Assembly (NCBI RefSeq): GCF_947366995.1
Contig: NZ_CANBCC010000023.1
Location: 1 to 51,637, forward strand
Source of the DNA: an uncultured Aquabacterium sp.
GTDB taxonomy: Bacteria; Pseudomonadota; Gammaproteobacteria; Burkholderiales; Burkholderiaceae_C
Length of the DNA stretch: 51,637 bases
Direction of reading: 5' to 3'
Each line of letters starts with the position of its first letter. Position 1 is the stretch's first letter. A program made the position numbers and the translations under genes. A model generated the notes under the pieces. The model was not told the DNA's origin. It did not search any database and saw only the letters and a list, made by a program, of their open reading frames with translations. Of this stretch, positions 34,814 through 43,178 are shown piece by piece.

Positions 34814-35917
34814 ATGGCCAAAGCAATGATCCTGGCGGCCGGGCAAGGGACCCGCGTACGCCCCCTCACCAAGCAGACCCCCAAGCCCATGGTGCCCATT
34901 CTGGGCAAGCCGGTGATGGAATACATCATCGAGCACCTGGCCCGCTACGGCGTCACCGACATCATGGTGAACGTGGCGTTCAACCACTGGAAGATCGAGA
35001 ACTACTTCGGCGACGGTCACCGCTTCGGCGTCAACATCGGCTACGCCTATGAAGGTGTTCGTGAGCACGGCGAGATCGTGCCCAAGCCGCTGGGCTCCGC
35101 TGGCGGCATGCGCCGCATCCAGGACTTCTCCGGCTTCTTCGACGAAACCACCATCGTCCTGTGCGGCGACGCCATCATCGACCTCGACATCAAGGCCGCC
35201 CTGTTCGAGCACAAGGCCAAGGAGGCCCTGGCCAGCGTCGTGACGCTGGAAGTCCCGCGCGATCAGGTCAAGAACTACGGCATCGTCGTGGCCGGCAAGG
35301 ACGGCAAGGTCGAATCCTTCCAGGAAAAGCCTTCCCCCGAAGAAGCCCGCTCGAACCTGGCCAGCACTGGCATCTACATCTTCGAGCCGGCCGTGGTCGA
35401 CCTCATCCCCCCGGGCAAGGAGTTCGACATCGGCAGCCAGCTGTTCCCGATGCTGGTGGAAAAGGGCCTGCCGTTCTACGCGCAAAGCCGCTTCTTCAAC
35501 TGGATCGACATCGGCCGTGTGGCCGATTACTGGGCCGTGTGCCAACGCGTGCTGCGCGGTGAAATCGCCCAGATGGACATGCCCGGCAAGGAAGTGCGTC
35601 CGGGCGTGTGGGTGGGCCTCAACACCAGCGTTGACTGGGATTCGGTGAACATCACCGGGCCGGTGTACATCGGCTCGGGCTCCTGCGTTGAGAAGGGCGT
35701 CACCATTGAGGGGCCCGCCTGGATCGGCCACGGCTGCCGTCTGCGTGAAGGCAGCAAGGTGGTGCGCAGCGTGCTGTTCGAGTACACGCGCCTGGGTGAA
35801 GGGGCCGTGTTTGATGAAGTGGTGGCCTCGCCGGTGTATTGCGTTGACCGCCACGGCCGCACCACCTACCAGGGTGATGAGACCACCTCCCTGCGCTGGG
35901 GGGACGCCCGCGCCTGA
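34814..35917 (+). CDS. NDP-sugar pyrophosphorylase (copy 2)
   Basis: Same family, length (367 aa) and architecture as 5715-6818: nucleotidyltransferase domain with GQGTRVRPLTKQTPKPM, GDAIIDLD and EKP, then a beta-helix tail ending TSLRWGDARA (the other copy: TALRWGDARA). Hand alignment gives about 78% identity with no gaps. The start is fixed by this alignment. Likely makes an NDP-hexose; the retained differences around residues 21-22 and in the C-terminal tail may reflect different substrates or simple drift. First gene of the plus-strand operon that runs into the low-G+C region; 30 bases before the epimerase. Confidence 0.9.
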   Translation: MAKAMILAAGQGTRVRPLTKQTPKPMVPILGKPVMEYIIEHLARYGVTDIMVNVAFNHWKIENYFGDGHRFGVNIGYAYEGVREHGEIVPKPLGSAGGMRRIQDFSGFFDETTIVLCGDAIIDLDIKAALFEHKAKEALASVVTLEVPRDQVKNYGIVVAGKDGKVESFQEKPSPEEARSNLASTGIYIFEPAVVDLIPPGKEFDIGSQLFPMLVEKGLPFYAQSRFFNWIDIGRVADYWAVCQRVLRGEIAQMDMPGKEVRPGVWVGLNTSVDWDSVNITGPVYIGSGSCVEKGVTIEGPAWIGHGCRLREGSKVVRSVLFEYTRLGEGAVFDEVVASPVYCVDRHGRTTYQGDETTSLRWGDARA

Positions 35918-35947
35918 GTGTCACCGAAGTGCCGGACAATCCGGGTC

Positions 35948-36961
35948 ATGAGCAAGATTCTTGTGACCGGCGCGGCCGGCTTCATCGGCATGCACGTCAC
36001 GCTCGCCCTGCTGGCGCGGGGCGACGAAGTGGTGGGCATCGACAACCTCAACGACTATTACGACCCGGCGCTCAAGCACGCCCGGCTGGCCGAGATCCAG
36101 GCCGCGGGCGGCACGTTCCGGTTTGTGAAAATGGACGTGGCGGACAACGCGGCCCTGGCCGCGCTCGCTGAGGCTGAGCAGTTCGACACCGTCATCCATC
36201 TGGCGGCCCAGGCCGGCGTGCGGTACTCGATCACCAACCCTCACGCGTACGCGCAGTCCAACCTGGTGGGCTTTGTGAACGTGCTGGAGGCCTGCCGGCA
36301 CCATGGCGTGAAGCACCTGGTGTATGCCAGCAGCTCGAGCGTGTATGGCGGCAATACCAAGATGCCGTTTGCCGAGACCGACCCGGTGGACCACCCCGTG
36401 AGCCTGTACGCGGCCACCAAGAAGGCCAACGAGTTGATGGCCCATACGTACAGCCACCTCTACGGCCTCCCCACCACCGGGTTGCGATTCTTCACGGTGT
36501 ATGGTCCCTGGGGTCGGCCCGACATGGCGCCCTTCCTGTTCACCAAGGCGATCCTAGCCGGCGAGCCGATCAAGGTGTTCAACCACGGCAACATGAAGCG
36601 CGACTTCACGTACATCGATGACATTGTGGCGGGCGTGGTGGCGACGGCCGATCGACCGCCGCAGCCTGATGCGGGCTTTGACCGGATGAACCCGTCGGCT
36701 GCCACGTCATGGGCGCCGTACAGGGTGTTCAACATCGGGCACAGCGAGCCGGTGGCGTTGACGGATTTCATTCGCGGCATAGAGGGCGCGCTAGGAGTGC
36801 GTGCAGAGATGAATTTACAGCCCATGGCAGCCGGAGATGTTGCCGCCACGTTTGCTTCAGTACGAAATCTTGAGGAATGGACTGGAGTTATCCCGAAGAC
36901 CGGCCTTTCGGTCGGACTGTCGCAGTTCGTATGCTGGTACAGATCGTTCTACAAGGTGTGA
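35948..36961 (+). CDS. NAD-dependent epimerase, UDP-glucuronate 4-epimerase type
   Basis: A 337-aa extended SDR resembling CapI/WbpP-type UDP-glucuronate 4-epimerases: GAAGFIG (8-14), DNLNDYYDPALK, HLAAQAGVRYSI, SSSSVYGGN, catalytic Y-x3-K in LYAATKK and FFTVYGPWGRPDM. Length is normal. The start at 35948 (MSKILVTGAAGFIG) is clear. The last third changes base composition from about 78% to about 50% G+C around 36780, yet the protein stays intact, so a recombination junction may lie inside this gene. Probably supplies UDP-galacturonate. Confidence 0.9.
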   Translation: MSKILVTGAAGFIGMHVTLALLARGDEVVGIDNLNDYYDPALKHARLAEIQAAGGTFRFVKMDVADNAALAALAEAEQFDTVIHLAAQAGVRYSITNPHAYAQSNLVGFVNVLEACRHHGVKHLVYASSSSVYGGNTKMPFAETDPVDHPVSLYAATKKANELMAHTYSHLYGLPTTGLRFFTVYGPWGRPDMAPFLFTKAILAGEPIKVFNHGNMKRDFTYIDDIVAGVVATADRPPQPDAGFDRMNPSAATSWAPYRVFNIGHSEPVALTDFIRGIEGALGVRAEMNLQPMAAGDVAATFASVRNLEEWTGVIPKTGLSVGLSQFVCWYRSFYKV

Positions 36962-37055
36962 CTAGCCCCCTGATGTAAGGGTATTTTTCTCATGTCAATC
37001 TGAGAAGAATGGGCGCGCCTTCGTCAACAAGTCAGCTGTAAGGTTCAAACACTTC

Positions 37056-38234
37056 ATGCGGATCCTGCATTGCATTTCATCAATGAATCCAGCCGGTGGC
37101 GGGCCTGTGGAGGCACTAAAGCAGCTCTCCGGTGCGTATGAAGCAAGCGGTTGCACGGTGCATGTAGCCACCCTGGACGAACCGAGTGCCCCGTGGATAA
37201 AGGATGCCGGGCTTCCCGTGTTCGCTTTGGGTCCCCGTTATCTTGGCAAGTGGGGATACGCTCCGGCATATAGAGGCTGGATTAAATCTAACGCTTCTAG
37301 ATATGATTTGATTGTTATTGACGGTATATGGCAATACCACTCATTTGGTGCTTGGAGTGCGCTAAAGGGAACGGGCGTTCCGTACGTCGTCTTTACGCAT
37401 GGAATGCTCGATCCATGGTTTAAACGGCGTTATCCGCTCAAGCATTTTAGGAAATGGATGTTCTGGCCGTGGGCAGACTATCGCGTTCTAAGGGATGCAA
37501 AGGCCGTCCTCTTTACCTGTGAAGAGGAGCGCCGATTGGCTCGGCGTTCTTTCTGGCTTTATAAGGCTCGCGGGGTGGTTGTTCCATTTGGCACCTCGAT
37601 GCCTCCGGGCGAGCACGACCTTCAAAAGGCGCTGTTTTTAGAACGCTTTCCGGGCTTGAAGAAGAAAAGAGTGCTTCTTTTTTTGGGGAGAATTCACGAG
37701 AAAAAAGGTGTGGAGATGCTTATCAGGGCATTTGCCGCGCATGCCGAAAGTATGCGTGAAAACTCTGTTGCTCTCGTGATCGCTGGGCCAGATGACGGCG
37801 ATTATGCTGTGCGTATGAAGGCCCTAGCGCGCGAATTGGGAGTCGCAGATCAAATTTTGTGGACTGGAATGCTGCGCGACAAGCTGAAGTGGGGTGCTTT
37901 CAGAGTTTCAGACGCATTCATTTTGCCTTCCTTTCAAGAAAACTTCGGTATTGCGGTCGCCGAGGCGGCCGCATGTGGGGTTCCTGTTTTGATCTCCGAT
38001 CAAGTCAACATATGGCGAGAAATTGAAGAGGCAGATGCGGGCTTCGTTGCGCCCGCCACCATAGCGGGCACCGAGCGTCTTCTTAGCAACTGGTTAAAAG
38101 CGCCAAGTGATGAGATGGGTCGAAAGAGGGTCAACGCTCATAAATGTTTCTTAGAGAATTTTTTGATAGACCGTTTGCCTAGTCGTTTAATAGCGCTACT
38201 GCATCAGTCTGATGCAAGATGTAAGGCGCTGTAA
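37056..38234 (+). CDS. Glycosyltransferase family 4
   Basis: A 392-aa GT4 enzyme (start MRILHCISSMNPAGGGPVEA). C-terminal LLFLGRIHEKKGVEMLIRAF and the donor motif QENFGIAVAEAAACGVPVL. Low G+C with AT-rich third positions, unlike genes left of 36780, so it is probably part of a laterally acquired block. A TTCTCA/TGAGAA dyad lies in the gap before it (36987-37006). No membrane segment. Sugar unknown. Confidence 0.9.
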   Translation: MRILHCISSMNPAGGGPVEALKQLSGAYEASGCTVHVATLDEPSAPWIKDAGLPVFALGPRYLGKWGYAPAYRGWIKSNASRYDLIVIDGIWQYHSFGAWSALKGTGVPYVVFTHGMLDPWFKRRYPLKHFRKWMFWPWADYRVLRDAKAVLFTCEEERRLARRSFWLYKARGVVVPFGTSMPPGEHDLQKALFLERFPGLKKKRVLLFLGRIHEKKGVEMLIRAFAAHAESMRENSVALVIAGPDDGDYAVRMKALARELGVADQILWTGMLRDKLKWGAFRVSDAFILPSFQENFGIAVAEAAACGVPVLISDQVNIWREIEEADAGFVAPATIAGTERLLSNWLKAPSDEMGRKRVNAHKCFLENFLIDRLPSRLIALLHQSDARCKAL

Positions 38235-38246
38235 GCTGAGCGCCCC

Positions 38247-38267
38247 TTGTGACATACGCACACAGGC
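38247..38267. promoter_or_regulatory. Motif shared with the exosortase control region
   Basis: TTGTGACA (38247-38254) overlaps ACATAC (38252-38257), followed by GCACACAGGC (38258-38267). The same ACATAC and GCACACAGGC occur at 18842-18862 with a TGTGACA-type box beside them. Here it lies 48 bases before the DUF1800 start. Candidate shared regulator site; may be chance. Confidence 0.3.
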
Positions 38268-38314
38268 GCTGCCGAGCGGGCGCCGACAATACTGGCACAG
38301 CTTCTGAGATCGCC

Positions 38315-40144
38315 ATGTCAAACGCAGTCAACCGCCTGTTCTCCCGTCTCTTAGTTGGCGGTGCAGCCCTTACTGTCGCCGCCGCGCTAGTCGCCTGCGG
38401 CGGCGGTGGTGGCGGCTCCACTGCCGCAGCACTTAACAGCGCTACTCCTTCTGACGAGTCCGTCCAAGCAGCTGGAGTGGTGCGCTCCACCGGCGTTGTC
38501 TTATCAGACTTTGGCGCAAAAAGCCCAGCAACGCTCCTGGATGCGCACCGGTTTCTTACGCAAGCAACGTTCGGGCCAACTCCCTCTGCCGTCACTGCAA
38601 TCCAGTCTTCCACCTATGGCGCGTGGATCGACAGTCAACTTGCTACCCCCACTGGCATCAGTCATCAACAACTCGCCACGGAGCGGAATGCGGCCACGGG
38701 TGGGAAGCATCAATTTTTCTTTGGGTTCTGGCAAAAGGCTTTGACAGCCCCTGACCAGCTGCGTCAGCGAACCGCTTTTGCGCTATCGCAGATATTTGTT
38801 GTCTCGTTTGCCGACCAGTGCGGACTCAGTTCCGCGATGGGCATGGCGTCCTACTACGACATGCTCACCAAGCAGGCTTTCGGCTCGTACCGAGACTTGC
38901 TGCAAGCAGTCGCGTTACACCCTATGATGGGTTGCTACCTGTCCCACCTGCGCAACCAGAAGGCCGATCCAATCACCGGGCGTGTGCCGGACGAAAACTT
39001 CGCCCGTGAGATTCTTCAACTTTTCTCTATTGGACTGGTCCAGCTTAACTCTGACGGTACGCCGAAGAGGGATGCACAGGGACGGGAAGTTGAGACATAC
39101 AGCCCTTCGGATGTTGCAGAGTTGGCGCGGGTTTTCACGGGGTTTAGCTGGGACTGCCCGGATTACCCGGCAGACAACTGTTTCAAATATTGGGGTGCTA
39201 CAAGTCGGCCAGGCTACGCTGATCCTTGGACCGTTCCGATGCGGGGCTACCCGAAATTTCATGATAGTGCCGCCAAGGTGGTTTTGGGCAAATCGGTTTC
39301 TGCGCAGACAGATCCGGCTGCAACTTTGAAGCAGGCGTTGGACATCATAGCGTCTCACCCCAACGTCGCCCCTTTTATAAGCAAGCAGCTGATCCAGCGT
39401 TTCGTGACGAGCAATCCTTCCAAGGAATACGTCGCTCGTGTTGCGGCCAAGTTCATCAGTTCCGGCGGGAATATCGGCCAGACCGTCAAGGCGGTTCTCC
39501 TTGATGACGAAGCCCGCAATCCGGATTTTGTGACCCGTTCCAACTTCGGTAAGGTTAAAGAGCCTATCGTACGGTTCTCAGCTCTCCTTAGAGCTTATGG
39601 CGCGAAGTCCGATTCTGGCTATTACCTCATCGGCGATACACGTGAGGCAGCGTTTGGCTTGAATCAGAGTCCGCTGTTCGCACCTTCGGTCTTCAATTTC
39701 TATCGGCCGGGCTACACGTTGCCAGGTTCCGCTACAGCTGCTGCAGGGATGGTTGCGCCAGAGCTTCAGATTGCGGACGAAACGAGCATGGCGGGCTATG
39801 TCGGATTCGCTTCCACATCGCTCTGGGCTGGGGTCGGGCGGAATGGTTATAACGGCACTGCAGCGAGGGCCGACATTCAATTCCCTTTTACGATCGACCC
39901 GGCTAACGACACGCTAAAACTGGCTGGTAGCCCTAGCGCGTTGATCGACGACATCAACCGCAAGCTCTTCGGCGGCACCATGTCTGTAGACCTCAAGAAC
40001 GATATCTCTGCAGCTATGAACTCCATTGAATACCGCGCGCAGGTGAATCCGACCCCATCTCAAATCGAATCAACTTTTAAAGCTCGGATCTGGTCAGCAC
40101 TCGCGCTCGCCGTAGCATCCCCTGAGTACATCGTTCAAAAGTGA
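38315..40144 (+). CDS. DUF1800 family lipoprotein
   Basis: A 609-aa protein starting at the ATG at 38315 with a lipoprotein signal (LVACGGGGGGS: Cys followed by six Gly). The DUF1800 body shows AHRFLTQATFGPT, NFAREILQLFSIG and YSPSDVAELARVFTGF. DUF1800 proteins are unknown in function but nearly always occur just before DUF1501 proteins, as here (gap 8 bases). The pair probably acts in the periplasm or on the surface. Its insertion between a GT4 gene and a flippase is unusual. Confidence 0.88.
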   Translation: MSNAVNRLFSRLLVGGAALTVAAALVACGGGGGGSTAAALNSATPSDESVQAAGVVRSTGVVLSDFGAKSPATLLDAHRFLTQATFGPTPSAVTAIQSSTYGAWIDSQLATPTGISHQQLATERNAATGGKHQFFFGFWQKALTAPDQLRQRTAFALSQIFVVSFADQCGLSSAMGMASYYDMLTKQAFGSYRDLLQAVALHPMMGCYLSHLRNQKADPITGRVPDENFAREILQLFSIGLVQLNSDGTPKRDAQGREVETYSPSDVAELARVFTGFSWDCPDYPADNCFKYWGATSRPGYADPWTVPMRGYPKFHDSAAKVVLGKSVSAQTDPAATLKQALDIIASHPNVAPFISKQLIQRFVTSNPSKEYVARVAAKFISSGGNIGQTVKAVLLDDEARNPDFVTRSNFGKVKEPIVRFSALLRAYGAKSDSGYYLIGDTREAAFGLNQSPLFAPSVFNFYRPGYTLPGSATAAAGMVAPELQIADETSMAGYVGFASTSLWAGVGRNGYNGTAARADIQFPFTIDPANDTLKLAGSPSALIDDINRKLFGGTMSVDLKNDISAAMNSIEYRAQVNPTPSQIESTFKARIWSALALAVASPEYIVQK

Positions 40145-40152
40145 GTTCCCCA

Positions 40153-41625
40153 ATGAGCAGCAATAAACAGTCACGTCGGCTCTTCCTTCAGCAGGCTGGA
40201 GCGCTCGCATCCATGGGTCTTGGGGCAGGCAGCGGGGTAGCACTGAATTTGGCCGCGATCGGAAGTGCATCTGCTCAATCCGCAACGGATTACAAAGCTC
40301 TTGTCTGCATCTTTCTGGCAGGCGGTAATGACGCGTTCAATACGGTGCTTGCGACCGATGAATCGTCTTGGGCCAGCTACAACGCAGTCCGCAATCAAGT
40401 GCCCGAGAGCATCGTGCTCCCAAGGGATCGGCTACTGTCGCTGACCCCCGCCGACGGCTACGGCAGACCCTTGGCACTAAACCCCCAACTGAAGCAGTTG
40501 CAGCGTCTGTTTAACACCGATCGAAGACTGGCGATCCTCCCGAACGTCGGAACCCTGATAGAACCGCTCACCAAAGCTCAGTACGTAGAGAAGACGCGCC
40601 GTATACCCAGTAAGCTCTTTTCGCATAACGATCAGGCGACTACTTGGCAGGCGCTAGGGCCCGAAGGAACGTCAGTTGGCTGGGGCGGGAAAATCGCAGA
40701 TGTTTTAGCTGGAAGCAACTCCGGAAGTCTTTTCACTGCTGTATCAGCTGCCGGGAACGCGGTTTGGCTCTCCGGGACATCAATTAAGCAATATCAGCTT
40801 TCGCTGAACGGCCCGGTTCGATATGGTTACCGCCTCAATAATGAGGGAAGGCCCGTGATCCAAAATTCGACTGTCGCTGCAGACGCAATGCTTAGAATTG
40901 CAAAGCGCGCTAACGTCGGTCCGTTTGGTGCGGATCTTTCTGCGACAGCAGCCAGAAGTATCGCCGCTGAACAGTCTCTCAGCAACGCTTTGCTCTCAGC
41001 ATCTGATGCTAGGCTGGGGGCGGAGTCTGATATGAGTTATATCTCGCCAGTGACAGGGCAGAGTAAGGCTAGCGGGTTAGCTAAACAGCTCCGAGTTGTT
41101 GCCCGAATGCTGGGCGCTAGAGATACGCTCGGTCTTAAGAGACAAGTCTTTTTCGTCCAAGCCACGGGTTTTGACACTCACGACGGGCAGATTAGCCGTC
41201 ACGCCGAGTTGATGGCCGCGCTAGATCACGCGGTGAACTATTTCGACGAGACATTAGGGCGGCTTGGCGTACGGGAGTCGGTCACGACCTTTACCGCGTC
41301 GGACTTCGGTCGTACCTTCACCAGCAACGGCGACGGGACGGACCATGGTTGGGGCGGCCATCATTTTATCGTTGGTGGAGCGGTAAAAGGCGGCCGAGTC
41401 CTGGGGGACTTCCCGGTTATTGGCGTAAAGAACACCAAGGATAACTGGTTCGACTCTAGCCCTAACCAAGTTTATAACGGTGCCTTGCTCCCGACCACGT
41501 CCGTGGAGCAATACGGTGCTTCATTGGGCCGGTGGATGGGGCTCACTGATTCACAGCTTACAACGGTCTTTCCTAATCTCGGAAATTTCGCGGGAGGCGG
41601 GATTCCGCGACCATTTGGGCTGTAA
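40153..41625 (+). CDS. DUF1501 family protein with Tat signal
   Basis: A 490-aa protein; the ATG at 40153 is preferred over a GTG at 40141. It starts with a twin-arginine signal (SRRLFLQQAGALA) and then shows ALVCIFLAGGNDAFNT, QATGFDTHDGQ, ASDFGRT and TDHGWGGHHF, motifs of the DUF1501 (sulfatase/alkaline-phosphatase-like) family, exported folded. Followed by a strong terminator (41652-41676), so the DUF1800-DUF1501 pair ends a transcript. Enzymatic activity is unproven; metal-dependent hydrolysis is inference from the His/Asp motifs. Confidence 0.9.
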   Translation: MSSNKQSRRLFLQQAGALASMGLGAGSGVALNLAAIGSASAQSATDYKALVCIFLAGGNDAFNTVLATDESSWASYNAVRNQVPESIVLPRDRLLSLTPADGYGRPLALNPQLKQLQRLFNTDRRLAILPNVGTLIEPLTKAQYVEKTRRIPSKLFSHNDQATTWQALGPEGTSVGWGGKIADVLAGSNSGSLFTAVSAAGNAVWLSGTSIKQYQLSLNGPVRYGYRLNNEGRPVIQNSTVAADAMLRIAKRANVGPFGADLSATAARSIAAEQSLSNALLSASDARLGAESDMSYISPVTGQSKASGLAKQLRVVARMLGARDTLGLKRQVFFVQATGFDTHDGQISRHAELMAALDHAVNYFDETLGRLGVRESVTTFTASDFGRTFTSNGDGTDHGWGGHHFIVGGAVKGGRVLGDFPVIGVKNTKDNWFDSSPNQVYNGALLPTTSVEQYGASLGRWMGLTDSQLTTVFPNLGNFAGGGIPRPFGL

Positions 41626-41651
41626 CTTAGATCTCATCTGCTCGATCTCAT

Positions 41652-41676
41652 GCGCGCCGTAGGCGCGCTTTTTTTT
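41652..41676 (+). terminator. Rho-independent terminator after DUF1501
   Basis: GCGCGCC (41652-41658), loop GTA, GGCGCGC (41662-41668), then eight T. A perfect seven-pair GC stem followed by a T-run 27 bases past the DUF1501 stop. Confidence 0.9.
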
Positions 41677-41807
41677 ACCCCTCGATTAAGGGGGTTGGCG
41701 CGTTCCTGGGAACTTCTGAAGCCGGGTCAGGTCGCACATCGGCCCCCGTTATATTATGGTTACGTCTGTGACTTTATCGAAAACGACCTCACCTCACCTC
41801 GCTCGCC

Positions 41808-43178
41808 ATGTCCGCTAGGAACCGCATTATCGCAGGGCTTGGCGCTCACGCGTTCGGCCAATTAGTAACGATCTTTGGTCAAATTGCTTTAACGCCACTC
41901 TATTTCAAGTCTTGGGGCGCGGCGATGTACGGCGAATGGTTGATGCTTTCGACCATACCTGCATATCTGGTGATGGCGGACTTAGGGATTGGCTCTGCAG
42001 CTGGCAACGACATGGCAATGAAGGTGGCGGCTGGCGACAAAGAAGGAGCTAGATCAGTGCTTCGCGCTATGCTGTACATCAGTGCTTGTGCAGCGGCAGC
42101 GGTTATAGCGGTCGGTGTTTTCGCGGGTGGCTTGATTTGGTCAATACCCTTTCTGCACACCAGCCAAATCCCGGTAAGAGAGGCCTCTGCCGCAACTGCG
42201 CTCTTAGGGGTAGGTGTAGGGGTAGGTTTCTTTTCGAGTGTGGCCTCGGGTGTATACAGGGCGGTGGGGAGAAATGCCGCGGGTGTATTAATCGCTAACC
42301 TGGCCCGCATGGTGGAGATATCTGCACTAGGTATTTTGCTCCTCCTTGGTGCTGGTCCGATAGACTTGTGTCTATGCGGCCTTTTTATCCGCACTGCGTC
42401 GTTGATTATTCAACGCTGGCATATTGGGAGGATTAGTCAATGGCTAATATTGCCGGGCGCCAAGAGGGAACGAGGTGCCGTTCGCCGATTGCTGCGCCCA
42501 GCGCTGGGCTTCATGGCCTACCCTTTGGGCAACGCACTTGCATTGCAGGGGCCGCTCATGCTAATCGGTGTAGTCATGGGGCCAGCTTCATCGGCCACCT
42601 TTGCCGCGCTGAGGACGGTCGCCCGTGTACCTAATCAGATTACAAATGTGTTGAGCTTCTCCATATGGCCGGAGATATCCAAGGCTTATGGTGAGTCCGA
42701 CGAGTCCATGCTTCGTGAAATGCACAGGGCCTCGTGGGGGATAACTGCCATCGTGGCTATGGTGGCCGCAACAATATTGTGCATATTCGGGCCTATGATG
42801 GCTGAGATTTGGTTACATCGCGCCATTTCCGTGGATAGATCGCTTCTCGCTGGGTTGCTGCTTATCGCCACAACTTCTTCTTTATGGAACGCTAGCGCAG
42901 TTTTTCTTTCTGCCGTGAACTTGCATGCTAAGTTTGGCCTGCTTTATGTTGTGACGAATTCAGTCGGCCTAATATTGGCCGGGTTGCTAGCTTCTCTTTC
43001 TGGTTGGCTAGGTCTTCTGACTTCTCTTTGGCTCGTCGAAGTAGTTTTGCTAGTCTGCGCTCTTTTGTCAGTGCTCAATCTGACGCGAGATTACCTTTGG
43101 GATTTCATCCTCGCTTTGCCGTCCACAGCATTGAAGAGAGCTTCAATGGGTGTGGTTCTTAAAAGGAAAAAAACATGA
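41808..43178 (+). CDS. Wzx-like polysaccharide flippase, second copy
   Basis: A 456-aa protein with about 12 membrane segments, MOP/PST type (GAAMYGEWLMLSTIPAYL near residues 37-54, ADLGIGSAAGNDMA). Flips lipid-linked repeats. Low G+C. It overlaps the GT2 gene by four bases (ATGA). Not closely alike to 22343-23839, so it probably belongs to a second, acquired polysaccharide gene set. A TATATTAT stretch at 41750-41757 upstream could be a -10 region; no good -35 is seen. Confidence 0.88.
   Translation: MSARNRIIAGLGAHAFGQLVTIFGQIALTPLYFKSWGAAMYGEWLMLSTIPAYLVMADLGIGSAAGNDMAMKVAAGDKEGARSVLRAMLYISACAAAAVIAVGVFAGGLIWSIPFLHTSQIPVREASAATALLGVGVGVGFFSSVASGVYRAVGRNAAGVLIANLARMVEISALGILLLLGAGPIDLCLCGLFIRTASLIIQRWHIGRISQWLILPGAKRERGAVRRLLRPALGFMAYPLGNALALQGPLMLIGVVMGPASSATFAALRTVARVPNQITNVLSFSIWPEISKAYGESDESMLREMHRASWGITAIVAMVAATILCIFGPMMAEIWLHRAISVDRSLLAGLLLIATTSSLWNASAVFLSAVNLHAKFGLLYVVTNSVGLILAGLLASLSGWLGLLTSLWLVEVVLLVCALLSVLNLTRDYLWDFILALPSTALKRASMGVVLKRKKT

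Noticed and set aside
41750-41757. A sigma-70 promoter before the second flippase
   Set aside because: TATATTAT could be a -10 box, but no acceptable -35 is found at 16-18 bases, so it is mentioned only with the gene.
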